From assembly GCA_023212645.1 (NCBI GenBank), contig JALBYC010000006.1, positions 62,001 to 126,000 on the forward strand: a DNA stretch of 64,000 bases, read 5' to 3'. This stretch comes from Farysia itapuensis. Its lineage: Eukaryota > Basidiomycota > Ustilaginomycetes > Ustilaginales > Ustilaginaceae. This document shows, in pieces, positions 31,051 to 40,920 of the stretch. How positions within the stretch are numbered: position 1 is the first letter of the stretch; the number at the start of each line of letters is the position of its first letter. The notes beneath the pieces are model-generated. The model ran no database searches. It saw nothing but the letters and a program-made list of their open reading frames with translations, and was not told the origin of the DNA. The translations under genes and the position numbers were made by a program.

Positions 31051-32037
31051 ATGACACAGCAAAAGAAGAAGATAGTCTCGATCGCACTGCTGGTTGCCGA
31101 CACACCGCCTCCGTCTGTCGTGGCGCTGAAGGGCGATTACACCAAGATCTATACCCGCTTTCTGCAGGAGTCGCTCAACTCGATCAAACGTCATCCTTGG
31201 CAGCCGAAAGTGGAGCTTCACATACGCAGCTACGATGTGGTGAAAGCGATGGAGTATCCCGATCCGGGTCAGCTCAATGATGGCTTGTGGGATGCAGTCA
31301 TGATCACAGGTAGTGCATCGTCTGCCTATCTTGACCTAGAGTGGACAAAACGACTGGCGGCCTTCCTGCGCAACGTGGCCGACAACCACCCTCTGGTCCG
31401 ATTAGTGGGCATCTGCTACGGTCACCAAATTCTTGCGAGAGCATTTGACGGAGTTGTTGAGTCCAATGCGAAAGGCTGGGAGATTGGCACTACCATGTGT
31501 GATCTGACCGACTTTGGCAAAGAGCTGCTTGGCTATGATGACAACAGCGACGGTTCCCATCCCGACAAAATGGCCATTCAACAGATGCACAAGGACCACG
31601 TTGTGGATGTCCCTCCCGACTTTTCTGGCGAGTCCTTCATCAACGTTGCATCGACCTCCGTATCACGTATTCAGGCGCTGGTTCTCAAATACCCGACTGA
31701 AGCTCCACCGCTGCCTTCTACGGCTCAGACGTCGGCCTACATGGCTTTTGACGTGGAAGATTCGGAAACAGCATCTTCCGGTCCGAATCCGTTGCGTTCT
31801 TTGCACGTACTTTCTGTGCAAGGGCATCCCGAGTTCGACAGAGAGATCGTAGAGAACATCGTCCACGTACGCACAGAGATGGGAATTGTCACTGGCTCTG
31901 TCAGAGACACTGCGCTGGCAAATGCCAAGCTTCCTCACGATGGTCTCAAGTTGGGCCGAGCCATCCTGGCCATGCTTGGAGTAGAAGAAGCGAGAACCGA
32001 CACTGGAGATGGTATGATCAATGTCCAAACCTCATAG
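31051..32037 (+). CDS. class I glutamine amidotransferase-like protein
   Basis: A 328-residue stand-alone class I GATase fold, expected to hydrolyse glutamine or gamma-glutamyl bonds in the cytosol. WDAVMITGSASSAY leads into the oxyanion region. The nucleophile elbow GICYGHQ has the catalytic Cys near residue 121, and LSVQGHPEFD carries the His and Glu of the triad near residue 257. No synthetase domain is attached, as in fungal homologues of GMP-synthase-like amidotransferases. Substrate is unknown. Convergent with the DnaJ gene, 149 bp away. Confidence 0.88.
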   Translation: MTQQKKKIVSIALLVADTPPPSVVALKGDYTKIYTRFLQESLNSIKRHPWQPKVELHIRSYDVVKAMEYPDPGQLNDGLWDAVMITGSASSAYLDLEWTKRLAAFLRNVADNHPLVRLVGICYGHQILARAFDGVVESNAKGWEIGTTMCDLTDFGKELLGYDDNSDGSHPDKMAIQQMHKDHVVDVPPDFSGESFINVASTSVSRIQALVLKYPTEAPPLPSTAQTSAYMAFDVEDSETASSGPNPLRSLHVLSVQGHPEFDREIVENIVHVRTEMGIVTGSVRDTALANAKLPHDGLKLGRAILAMLGVEEARTDTGDGMINVQTS

Positions 32038-32186
32038 TAAGCCCCAGCAAAATGCATCTATAGATTGAATACATACGAATTAATTGGCAAGACGGTGCGT
32101 GACCGCCCTGAGTAAGAAAAGAGTCAGGTATCATTAAATGGTATGAGTGTTCAAAATGCTTCGAGAGCAGAGAGTACCGGGCAAGG

Positions 32187-33599
32187 CTAATGAGCAGGGG
32201 CTGCAGCCGGCGATGCAGTGCCCCCAGCTTTTTTGTCCTTTTTGCTCTTCTTCTTGTTCTTGCCCGCGGCTTCGGCGACGAGGCGTTCCAGCTCGCGACG
32301 TTCATCGTCGCCTTCGTCAGGTTGAACGGCCTTGTAGATCATGCCTAGGAAGAGGATGGCCTGAGCACGATTGAACAGAACCTTGTCGCTGACACCCTTT
32401 TCGTTCAAGACGTTATCGCACACTTGTCGAAGAATGCCGTTGACTTCGAAACGAGTTCCCCGCCAGGTAGCGAGCAGCATCTTGCCACTCATGTCCTGTT
32501 CAAGGGCCCGCAGTTCGTCTTCAGGAATCTCACCCTTCTCTTGCCTTTTGGCGAGCTCGTCCATCGATGCCTTGACATTGAGGGCAGATCCCAGCATGCC
32601 CCACGTCTCTTTTACCACGCTGCCTCGCTCCTTCATGCGGCTCATGAACCCACCGAAGCCAAGGAAGCTGTGCTTCTTTGTCTTGATCCACGTGGTCGCC
32701 TTCATCGTATAGCAGTGACCAATTGCATGCAGCAATTCGACACCAAACGACTCTAGCTTGAGATCTTCAGCCTCTTCCTTCATCTTGCGCTCGAAGAGCT
32801 GCGTTTCCGAGTCGTCCTTGTCTCCGGGGTTCTTTGCTTCGACAAAGGGGCGAATGCGATCTTTGAGCTTCTGTGTCAAGTCTTCCACCCGTTTGCGCTC
32901 GTTGGCTTCCTTTTCCTTTTCAAACTCTTCTAGCTTCGCCTTCTGTTCGGGAGTCATCTTTTGCTTTTGTTTCAGCTCTTCCTTCTTTTTCGCTTCAGCA
33001 ACGTCGCTTGTGGAGCCGCCAGCCTCTGCAGCCTTCTTGCCCGCAGCATCAACTGCGGACGCGCTTGTTGAAGCAGTCGCCGAGTCTGCCGTCGCGGAGG
33101 CATCCTCGCCGTTGGCCTTCTTGTGATCAGCCTTCATCTGCGCTTCGAGCTCTTCCTTCTCCTCTTCTGTCATCATAATCTCGGAAGCCTTTCCAAAGTC
33201 CTTGATCAGGCTGATTTCGCCAATAAGATCCATGAACCGCTCGCCTCCAAACAGAGCGCCAAACATGTCAGTGGCTTCTTTCAAGCCCACTTCGTCCGTT
33301 GGCTTCTTCTTTCCGTACTTGTCGTAATCGGCACGGAGGTGATTGTCACTGAGGACGCGGTATGCTTCGCCGACCATTTTGAAGGTCTCTTCGTCGCCTC
33401 CCTTGTCGGGGTGGTTCTTGATGGCGGCTTTGCGATACGCTTTCTTCAGCTCGAGGTCGGTGGCATCGCCCCGAACTCCCAGAAGTTCGTAGTATTCCAT
33501 GTCTGCAATCTTTGCGCCATCTCTGGAGATGTCTGCTGCAGTAGTTTTCTCGGCCGCTGCGGCAGCAGCTGGCTGTACGGGTGTTGCCGTGTCTGCCAT
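32187..33599 (-). CDS. DnaJ protein with X-domain (Caj1/Djp1-like)
   Basis: A type III Hsp40 of the Caj1/Djp1 group; yeast Djp1 assists peroxisomal protein import. The ATG at 33599 gives 470 residues; the frame is open to 33770 but that part is leader. The J domain starts at residue 34 ([11 protein letters not shown]) with HPD in KNHPDKGG. The DnaJ-X region follows ([20 protein letters not shown]), then a charged Lys/Glu-rich coiled coil. A conserved C-terminal block contains [12 protein letters not shown] and [18 protein letters not shown] Lys-rich tail closes the protein. No zinc repeats are present, which separates it from the Ydj1-type gene in this window. Confidence 0.92.
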   Translation of the reverse strand: MADTATPVQPAAAAAAEKTTAADISRDGAKIADMEYYELLGVRGDATDLELKKAYRKAAIKNHPDKGGDEETFKMVGEAYRVLSDNHLRADYDKYGKKKPTDEVGLKEATDMFGALFGGERFMDLIGEISLIKDFGKASEIMMTEEEKEELEAQMKADHKKANGEDASATADSATASTSASAVDAAGKKAAEAGGSTSDVAEAKKKEELKQKQKMTPEQKAKLEEFEKEKEANERKRVEDLTQKLKDRIRPFVEAKNPGDKDDSETQLFERKMKEEAEDLKLESFGVELLHAIGHCYTMKATTWIKTKKHSFLGFGGFMSRMKERGSVVKETWGMLGSALNVKASMDELAKRQEKGEIPEDELRALEQDMSGKMLLATWRGTRFEVNGILRQVCDNVLNEKGVSDKVLFNRAQAILFLGMIYKAVQPDEGDDERRELERLVAEAAGKNKKKSKKDKKAGGTASPAAAPAH

Positions 33600-35011
33600 T
33601 GTGTGGTGTCTCTTAGAGAGAAATGGAACGCTAGTGGTTTGCGGTTGCTTGCTGTGAGACCGTGTGCGTCCGATGAAGCGTGCTGCGTCTGTACAGAAAA
33701 GTAGATAGTCCGGGTGTACAACGTAGAGCTTTGGCTTGGCTGTGCTCGGAATAATCAAATTCTCAATCACAAAGCGCAGGTCTGCAGGGCATACTGCAAC
33801 TCTAGCGTCATCTATGCATCTTCATCTTCAGACCGATCTAGCCGATGGAGCGAGCCCTACGGCCCTCCAAACTCGTAATTCGAATTCGATTTGCGCTGCG
33901 AGCTTTTTTTTTGTCTGGTAGCTGAGTCGGTGTGCCGGGTTGTAGAGTATATAGAGCTAGCCTGTCACCGCGTCCCAATGTGTCCGGTACTCTTCTGGCC
34001 TTTTGTAAGTAGATAGCAAAGTCGCGCAAACATGGACGGTCACGCTGACTCCTCTTGCTGCTTTCGACTTCTCAACTATACAGGGCTTAGATCATGTGTA
34101 GTATCTGTTCTAAATAGATTGACATCTATTTCTCCATGCTCCGGCATGGACAATTTGTCAAACACTTTTTGTCAACGGGAGGCCACTGTTGGTGCTTGCA
34201 CCTCAGGGTCTCGTGGATGTCCTTGGCCCTACACTTCTGCCTTGCGACGTCCACCGCTCTTTTTTGGACTTATCTGCTTATGTAATTCTTGGTAATCGCT
34301 CTACGGGGCTGTTCTTCATGGCGTCGCTTCTGTTGGCTGTGGCGATCTCGTGTGACATGAGGATGAGGGAACAGTACCTGAGCGTGGCTCACTCAGTCTC
34401 TTGAGTCTCTCTCTTATCCACACTCCTGGTCTTAGTGTGCCTTCGTCGACGGTGAAGGTCCAGGTCGAATGTTCGAGCAACACAACTTCGTTCTACAACT
34501 GAAAAATAGAGTGATAATTGTCAAAATAATTCACGCCCAGAAAATGAGGGGCTAAAATCTGGCAAACGATGACAAGAGTGTCGGCGTGACTACCTTGTCC
34601 CATAGGACACACTTGTGGCCAAGAGGAAGGGCCACAGCGGATGGAAGCTAGCATTGAGACAGATCACAACACTATGTAGATGGTTGAGGCAGCTGATACG
34701 TCCGAGAGTGTGCAAGAGCACCGATGAAAAATAAACACCAAACACGAGACGCGTCCCTGTGTCACGCCTCGCAAATTCACAACAGTGGGCGCGTCTGGCT
34801 TCGAACGAAAGAACGAAGCTCAAACCGAAACGTCGATCGAAGTCAGTCATTCACATTGTCGTCCTCCCACGTCACCCACACTTCTGCATCAAGACGCGAG
34901 GCACCCGAACGACCACGGTCAACTGCAGCAAAGTCATCCGCGCCGTTCCGAGTCTATCTGCATCGGTGTCGAAGACGGCCAACATAGCCACCGCACCTTG
35001 GCTTGCCTGAG
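33600..35011. other. 1.4 kb divergent region, DnaJ-X and PIF1
   Basis: No supported gene. Small open frames (for example 34032-34295) lack family resemblance. It holds a T-rich tract near 33903-33912 and an ACGCGT box near the PIF1 side. Confidence 0.6.
34749..34754. promoter_or_regulatory. ACGCGT (MCB-type) box upstream of PIF1
   Basis: ACGCGT, the MluI cell-cycle box bound by MBF in yeasts, inside GACGCGTC, 258 bp before the PIF1 ATG. S-phase control of a replication helicase is plausible, but a single box can occur by chance. Confidence 0.35.
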
Positions 35012-37099
35012 ATGTATGCACAGCGTGCCAGCTCTAGTGGCAGCACAAGAATGCCAGAGACAACACAGATACGCTCTGGTCTTGGCTCAATGAAGCGTTC
35101 GTGGTCAGGCAATCAACATGACCTCGGTATCTCCACTGAAAGTGTCAAGCGCAACAGTGGCACAGGTCACCCATCAAGCGAAGAGATTTTCTACGACTGG
35201 TCTCCATCTCCTCCGGCATCTGCTCTGCTACAGCAAAAGGAAGATGATTCTAACAAGGAAAATTCTCTCGAAGTCCTTGCGTCGAAGAGGACAAAGACTG
35301 GTCACACTGCTTCGACACTGCCAGTCACTCGCCATGTTGGCTCACAAAACGGCTTTGTAACGGCCTCAGCAGTCTTCAAGTCGCACACAACTGCGCTCCC
35401 GCCAAAAAGTGCGCCGCAAGCATCTCTGCATCCTTCCTTGACGAACGTCAACGCCACGAGCGCACCGAGCGGTCAGTCCCTCAAGTATCACAAATCTCGC
35501 GAATTTGCGCTCAAGTTCGAACAAGAACGAAAGAGTGCTGCACAAGCACAACAATCCGCGCAGACCAACTCAAACCGCTCCAGCTCTCTTCCCAATGTGA
35601 ACTTCCTGAGCACAGCTTCTCAGATTCGAGAGCTGCAGAAGAATGACCCAAACAAGAGCTCAGGCGGCTCAGATGCTCGTCCGTATAGCGCCACTCAACC
35701 TGGCGTACAGAAACAGGTCAGCAAGATATTCCTGTCGACCGAGCAGCGTGCTGTGCTCCAAATGGTGGTTCAGCAAGGCAAGAACGTATTCTTCACAGGC
35801 TCAGCTGGTACGGGAAAATCAGTCTTGTTGCGCGAGATCATACGCGAACTGCGTCGCAAGTACAGCAAAAAGCTTGACGCAATCGCGGTCACAGCATCGA
35901 CGGGTATTGCTGCCTGCAACATTGGTGGTGTGACTCTGCACAGCTTTGCAGGTATCGGACTCGGCAAGGAAGACATCGGCAACCTGATCAAGAAGGTTCG
36001 GTCGAACAGGAAGGCAACTGCTCGATGGCTGCGAACGCAGGTACTCATCATTGATGAAATCTCCATGGTGGACCCAGAACTTTTAGACAAATTGGATCGC
36101 ATTGCTGCAGCTTTGAGGAAGAAACCCGACCGACCTTTCGGCGGCATGCAGGTCGTCATTACAGGCGACTTCTTTCAGCTACCACCGGTGCAAAAGAACC
36201 CTGTGCAGGGCATGACGTTTGCATTCCAGGCAGCTTGCTGGGATCGGGTTGTGCAAAATAAGGTCAACCTCACCCAGGTCTTCCGTCAGAAAGATTCTAC
36301 CTTTGTCACCATGCTGAACGAGATGCGATTCGGCAGATTGTCGCAACGGAGCATCGAGACATTTGCGAAATTGACGAGAACGCCCAATTACGATGCAGAC
36401 ATTGTTCCCACCGAACTCTTCCCGTTGCGAGCTGAGGTAGACAAAGCCAACAAGGACCGAATCAACGGCATTCAGAGAGATGCACACACATATGTCTCCG
36501 TCGACAGCGGCTCACAGATCCCCATCATGCTAGAGAAGACCCTGGCGAATTTTATGGCGCCGAAAGAGATTACGCTCAAGATAGGAGCCCAGGTCATGTT
36601 GATCAAGAATCTGGATGAAACCCTCGTCAATGGATCGATTGGCAAGGTGATTGATTTCATCGACGAGGAGGAGTACAACAAAACGGCCGAAGCACCGCCC
36701 CAAGAGCAAGCCAAAGACGATCGAAACCCAATGGTGCGCGTCTCGCGAAGAAAATGGCCGCTCGTACGTTTCTCGTTACCCAACAATGGCGGTACGAGGG
36801 ACTATCTAGCGGTGCAGGAGTCATGGAAGACGGAGGACAGTCACGGCAATGTCGACGCGTGCCGCATTCAAGTGCCTCTCATACTGGCGTGGGCGATCTC
36901 CATCCACAAAGCACAAGGTCAAACACTGCCTTGCTGCAGGATCGACCTGGCCAAGATCTTTGAAAAGGGCCAGGCATACGTCGCGCTGTCCCGAGCCACG
37001 TCCCTCGATGGACTGCAAGTTCTGAACTTTAGACCCGAAAAGGTCATGGCTCACCCCGACGTCATCCAATGGAGTAAGTCGTTGATTGCGCTCGAATAG
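35012..37099 (+). CDS. PIF1: Pif1-family 5'-3' DNA helicase
   Basis: Unwinds DNA in mitochondria and nucleus, acting at G-quadruplexes, telomeres and stalled forks. The ATG at 35012 is the first Met after an in-frame stop at 34985-34987; the protein has 695 residues. About 240 residues of low-complexity N-terminus precede the helicase core. Motif I is FFTGSAGTGKSVLLREII (near residue 264), motif Ia TASTGIAACNIGG, motif II LIIDEISMVD, motif III VITGDFFQLPPV. The C-terminal motifs are WAISIHKAQGQTL and YVALSRATSLDGLQV. The Pif1 signature region lies between motifs II and III. A Met at 35054 is an alternative start. Closest class is Pif1/Rrm3 rather than Helitron helicases, since no Rep domain is present. 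Confidence 0.93.
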   Translation: MYAQRASSSGSTRMPETTQIRSGLGSMKRSWSGNQHDLGISTESVKRNSGTGHPSSEEIFYDWSPSPPASALLQQKEDDSNKENSLEVLASKRTKTGHTASTLPVTRHVGSQNGFVTASAVFKSHTTALPPKSAPQASLHPSLTNVNATSAPSGQSLKYHKSREFALKFEQERKSAAQAQQSAQTNSNRSSSLPNVNFLSTASQIRELQKNDPNKSSGGSDARPYSATQPGVQKQVSKIFLSTEQRAVLQMVVQQGKNVFFTGSAGTGKSVLLREIIRELRRKYSKKLDAIAVTASTGIAACNIGGVTLHSFAGIGLGKEDIGNLIKKVRSNRKATARWLRTQVLIIDEISMVDPELLDKLDRIAAALRKKPDRPFGGMQVVITGDFFQLPPVQKNPVQGMTFAFQAACWDRVVQNKVNLTQVFRQKDSTFVTMLNEMRFGRLSQRSIETFAKLTRTPNYDADIVPTELFPLRAEVDKANKDRINGIQRDAHTYVSVDSGSQIPIMLEKTLANFMAPKEITLKIGAQVMLIKNLDETLVNGSIGKVIDFIDEEEYNKTAEAPPQEQAKDDRNPMVRVSRRKWPLVRFSLPNNGGTRDYLAVQESWKTEDSHGNVDACRIQVPLILAWAISIHKAQGQTLPCCRIDLAKIFEKGQAYVALSRATSLDGLQVLNFRPEKVMAHPDVIQWSKSLIALE

Positions 37100-37456
37100 C
37101 CGACACCATCACAACTAGCATCACAATAGAAAACTTGCGCGTTCATCCACAGTCATTTTCAAGAGACACGGTCTAACCGTGAAACTTATCCCTACACAAT
37201 GCATCATACATCTTGGAAGCACTAGGATCTTCGACTGTGTTCGCTGACGTTCGTACTGGGCGAGAGAGGGAGGTTTGTGCAAGCATGGTCGATTCCGGTT
37301 TGATAGCCGGCCTCTGAGGAAAGCACGTAGGCCGGTTAATATCTTGCGTGCAAATATCTCGAAATGTACCAGCTTTGTCAAGCAGTCCTTCCACAACCAT
37401 AAAAAGCCCAGCTTCACCAGCCCCAACCTCTCCCATTGCCAGCTTATCTGTTGACA
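37100..37456. other. PIF1-PLP enzyme intergenic region
   Basis: 357 bp between same-strand genes. CT-rich just before the next ATG, as in many fungal core promoters. No gene is seen. Confidence 0.55.
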
Positions 37457-38827
37457 ATGACTCCCTCTTCGTATTCGCAGACCAACGGTCTGCACGTACC
37501 GTCACTGGCGACGCAAGCGCTGCACGCGGACCACCCCGATGCTTCGCTAAGCCCAAACTACTCGGTGGCACCCTCGCTCAGCCTGTCGACCACCTTCCGT
37601 GCTCCTCACCCTCATTCAGCTACGGCTCAGCTGCTTGACGATGCCACCAAGGGCTTGGCTGAGTTCGACATGCAGGACCCACCCATTCACATCTACTCTC
37701 GCTACTCGCAAGACACGACGATTCGCGCCGAGAAAGTCCTGTCAAAGGTGCTCAACGCACATGCGCTGACGTACAGCTCGGGACTGGCTGCTGCCTATGC
37801 TGCCTTGCTACACTATGCACCCTCTGTCGTTGCTATCAAGCGAGGCTATCACGGTGTTCATGTTGTGCTGAAGCTATACATGCGCGGCAGGAACGTCAAG
37901 ATCATTGATCTGGACGACGAGTATCCTGATCTCCCTCATGCCAATGCTTCCGTTCCAGCAGCAGAAGGCGATGCCTTCCACAGTCCTGGCGGACTTCTAG
38001 TCTGGGTCGAGACTCCCCTCAATCCCACCGGCGAGGCGCGTGACCTGTCAAAGTACGTCAAGAAGGCCAGCACTGTGGCCAATGCGTTTGTGATTGTCGA
38101 CTCCACCTTTGCCCCACCCCCGCTTCAGGACCCTTTCAAGCAGGGAGTGGATATGGTGATGCACTCTGGTACCAAGTACTTTGGTGGACATTCTGACCTG
38201 CTTTGCGGCGTACTGGCAGTCAAGGACAAGAAGGAATGGAACAGTCTGTGGTCCGACCGAACGTTCCAGGGTGCTAACATTGGCAGTATGGAAGCCTACC
38301 TCCTGCTTCGATCACTGCGTACTCTCACTGTCCGTGTGGCAAAGCAGTCCGAAACGGCTACCAAGCTCGCTGCCTGGCTTCATTCTCTCACCTCGCCCAA
38401 CAGCTCAGCAGACGGCGCGATCGGTTCTGGCAAAGTGCTGTCTCGAACGTACCATTCTTCCCTCCAGCCAAGACACGATCCAGACGACGTAAAGCTGCCC
38501 AACGGATGCTCACCAGAAGACCCGACTTTCGATCCTTCAGGTCAGATGCCGGGTGGACATGCACCTACATTCGCGTTCAAGACTCTCAAGCCCGAGTACG
38601 CCGCCTTCATCCCTCATCTCACCGCGTACTTTACTCCTGCAACCTCTCTCGGAGGCGTAGAGTCTCTTCTCGAACACAGAATCATGTCGGACTCCTCAGA
38701 AGATCCAAGACTCATCCGAGTCTCTGTCGGACTGGAAGACTACGAAGACCTCAAGCATGACCTCGAGACCGCTTTCACAAAGGTGCTCGAAATGGAAAGG
38801 AATGGGGAGCTTCAGAAGAAACAGTGA
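37457..38827 (+). CDS. Cys/Met-metabolism PLP enzyme (cystathionine gamma-synthase/lyase family)
   Basis: A pyridoxal-phosphate enzyme of the trans-sulfuration family, forming or cleaving cystathionine or related thioethers. The ATG at 37457 gives 456 residues. IHIYSRYSQDTTIRAEKVLS is the substrate and phosphate-binding start. SSGLAAAYAALL and KRGYHGVHVVL follow, then VWVETPLNPTGE and VDSTFAPP. The Schiff-base lysine sits in HSGTKYFGGHSDLLCG near residue 239. An insertion of roughly 60 residues lies after WLHSL, before the C-terminal subdomain (TFAFKTL, TSLGGVESLLEHR). The closest yeast relative by feel is the YHR112C type, so the exact reaction is not assigned. Confidence 0.9.
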   Translation: MTPSSYSQTNGLHVPSLATQALHADHPDASLSPNYSVAPSLSLSTTFRAPHPHSATAQLLDDATKGLAEFDMQDPPIHIYSRYSQDTTIRAEKVLSKVLNAHALTYSSGLAAAYAALLHYAPSVVAIKRGYHGVHVVLKLYMRGRNVKIIDLDDEYPDLPHANASVPAAEGDAFHSPGGLLVWVETPLNPTGEARDLSKYVKKASTVANAFVIVDSTFAPPPLQDPFKQGVDMVMHSGTKYFGGHSDLLCGVLAVKDKKEWNSLWSDRTFQGANIGSMEAYLLLRSLRTLTVRVAKQSETATKLAAWLHSLTSPNSSADGAIGSGKVLSRTYHSSLQPRHDPDDVKLPNGCSPEDPTFDPSGQMPGGHAPTFAFKTLKPEYAAFIPHLTAYFTPATSLGGVESLLEHRIMSDSSEDPRLIRVSVGLEDYEDLKHDLETAFTKVLEMERNGELQKKQ

Positions 38828-39090
38828 GGATCGGTACCTAGGGGCATTCGCCGGACTAACACAAGGCGAACAATGATAGGACTCACAGCCACTGCAGTAA
38901 TTACAGAAAGTAGCGGGTGTATTTGGTGACAAAGTGTTCTACGATCGTGACGTCGGTGCGAATCGTATTAGGGAATCAAATGAGGGGTGAAGCAGAGCGC
39001 TTGGTTTGCGATGGGCAAGTCAAGGGCGAGCAAGATAGGACTGTGGGGAAAGGGGAATCAGGCGATCAATCACAGCTGAGTCTCAGCAAG

Positions 39091-40920
39091 TCAAATACTG
39101 CCACGGTGGGCAGCTAAATACCCTGCAAAGTTGGGATGTTGGTACATCTGAGCTCCCATGAGACCAGAGCCTGCAGCCGTGTTGTGCCGGCTGTCTGGAA
39201 GGTCCGCGGAAAAATCTGCAAGCTCTGAATCCTGGACGTTGTGTGCGACATTCGAAGGATTGCTAGCCGCGAATTGTTGATGATGATGAGAGTGCTGCGG
39301 CGCAAAAGTGCCACCATGAAGCAGAAAAGGCTGAGAGGAAGTCACCGGAGTCTCCGCGACCGAGGACATGCTGTACTTTGACAGCTCCGCACCGAGGTTG
39401 GAATGGTGTGCCATATCTGCAATGTTGGAAGAGGCTGAGGTGACGGATGCACCATATGGACCTAAAGCAGGGGTCCCAGCAGCAACCGGGGTCATCTCAC
39501 CTGTGCCAGTCGCGATCGTATGGACATAGGAAGAAGTGGTACCAGGCCTTGTCAAGTCGCTTTTTACGGACCGGGTGTCAACAATGGAACCGTGTCGACC
39601 TTGTCTTCGCTGCTCCTCGTCCTTCTTCTGCTTTCGCCATGCTTTGCGCATGTCCTTGAACTCGGTCGGAGCACGCTTTGGTCCGTGCTTCTGCATCGCC
39701 ACGTGTGCATTCAGATGATTCAAGGTTCCATAGCTCTTGTTGCATCCGGGCCAGCTGCATGCATAAAGTCGCTCAATCTCATCGTAACGCCGGCGGGGCC
39801 TTTTCTTGCTGGATCCGGAATGAAACCCATTCATGTTGCCAAAGTAGTGGCCACTGTAGCTAGCGCTGCCCATTGCCAAGTTTGAAGATCCTGCTTCGTC
39901 CATGGGAGGCATGTAAGAGAATATCTTGTTCCCACTGCCGGTGCCACCACCTGCATCGGTATCAGGCAGCGAGAAACGTCGTTGCTGAAAGTAAGGATCT
40001 ACGGAGGAAGAAGGACCTGCGGGTGTATATGGCCGAGACATCGGACCCACCGACGAAGGAACAGTGGCGCCCTCCACTGAACCATCATGAGAGTGTCCGC
40101 CTGGCGCAAAGCCAAAATGACCGAACAGGCCGTCGGCGGTGTGCGGCCGTGCAGATCCCGAGGCGTTTTCCCACGCAGCCAAGCCATGCACCCGTGGAGG
40201 TGCAGGTGCCGCCATTTGCTCTTGATGACTGTTATGATAAGAGATGGAGTCCATGACAGGACCTGATATAGACGCTCGGTGCAAATAATGCGAAGCCGAA
40301 TTATCGTGACTCTGACTGTGCAGTGCTGCGGGACTGGTCTGATGAGGAGTGTCCCTAGGCAGAACAAAGGAAGTCTGGTAAGAACCTTGTACAGGGCTTT
40401 GAAGGCGATCGCCTTGTTGATGGTGTGTCTGATAGCTCCATGGTTGCTGCTGAGCACCGAACGGAGTTTCGGGCGACACAGCACTGAACCTTTGATAAGA
40501 GGGCTGCTCGTTCATCGTTGGAGGATCCGAAAAGGTATTGGCTGGCGAAGGCTCGAATGGGTAGTAAGGACGACTCATGGGAGATGTGTCAGAGTGTGCA
40601 GATGCCTGCGTCTTACTGTTGGCGCTCGCTTCCGGCACGCTTGGAAGCGACTGCGCAGGTTGCAGCGAGCTGGAGTTTGCCGACGAGCTGCCAAATATGG
40701 ATGTGGATGTCACTAAGGTAGAGTGATGGGAGGCCGGTGCCTGTGCAGGTCTAAGTTGATTGAAGAGGGAAGAGCTTTCAAAGAGTAGACCTGTGGCAGC
40801 CTTGTGACGGCTTTGCGAGGGATCAAAGCTGAGGTCGTAGGAAAAAGGACTGGGGTCTTCCGTGTAGATTGACTTGAGCAAGAGTAGGCCGGACGCTGAT
40901 CCTTCCTTCGACATAAGCAT
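39091..40920 (-). CDS. CON7-like C2H2 zinc-finger transcription factor
   Basis: A nuclear regulator resembling Magnaporthe Con7, which is needed for conidium morphology and infection structures. The protein has 609 residues, with Met residues at 40920 and 40914. The N-terminal 370 residues are rich in Ser, Pro, Gln and His. One atypical C2H2 finger at about 384-412 reads CSWPGCNKSYGTLNHLNAH and continues to the second zinc His; the following basic segment is GPKRAPTEFKDMRKAWRK. Finger plus basic segment match the Con7 signature closely. The tail is again Ser/His-rich. The upstream region is unusually long. Role in this fungus is inferred only. Confidence 0.88.
   Translation of the reverse strand: MLMSKEGSASGLLLLKSIYTEDPSPFSYDLSFDPSQSRHKAATGLLFESSSLFNQLRPAQAPASHHSTLVTSTSIFGSSSANSSSLQPAQSLPSVPEASANSKTQASAHSDTSPMSRPYYPFEPSPANTFSDPPTMNEQPSYQRFSAVSPETPFGAQQQPWSYQTHHQQGDRLQSPVQGSYQTSFVLPRDTPHQTSPAALHSQSHDNSASHYLHRASISGPVMDSISYHNSHQEQMAAPAPPRVHGLAAWENASGSARPHTADGLFGHFGFAPGGHSHDGSVEGATVPSSVGPMSRPYTPAGPSSSVDPYFQQRRFSLPDTDAGGGTGSGNKIFSYMPPMDEAGSSNLAMGSASYSGHYFGNMNGFHSGSSKKRPRRRYDEIERLYACSWPGCNKSYGTLNHLNAHVAMQKHGPKRAPTEFKDMRKAWRKQKKDEEQRRQGRHGSIVDTRSVKSDLTRPGTTSSYVHTIATGTGEMTPVAAGTPALGPYGASVTSASSNIADMAHHSNLGAELSKYSMSSVAETPVTSSQPFLLHGGTFAPQHSHHHQQFAASNPSNVAHNVQDSELADFSADLPDSRHNTAAGSGLMGAQMYQHPNFAGYLAAHRGSI

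Noticed and set aside
13515..33599. Linked chaperone cluster (two DnaJ genes)
   Set aside because: The two DnaJ genes are 18 kb apart, of different classes, with unrelated genes between them.
34032..34404. Small open frames between DnaJ-X and PIF1
   Set aside because: No recognisable motif, no splice partners, and composition like the surrounding spacer.
35012..37099. Helitron-encoded helicase
   Set aside because: The Pif1 core has no Rep/HUH domain and no element ends nearby; it reads as the cellular PIF1 gene.
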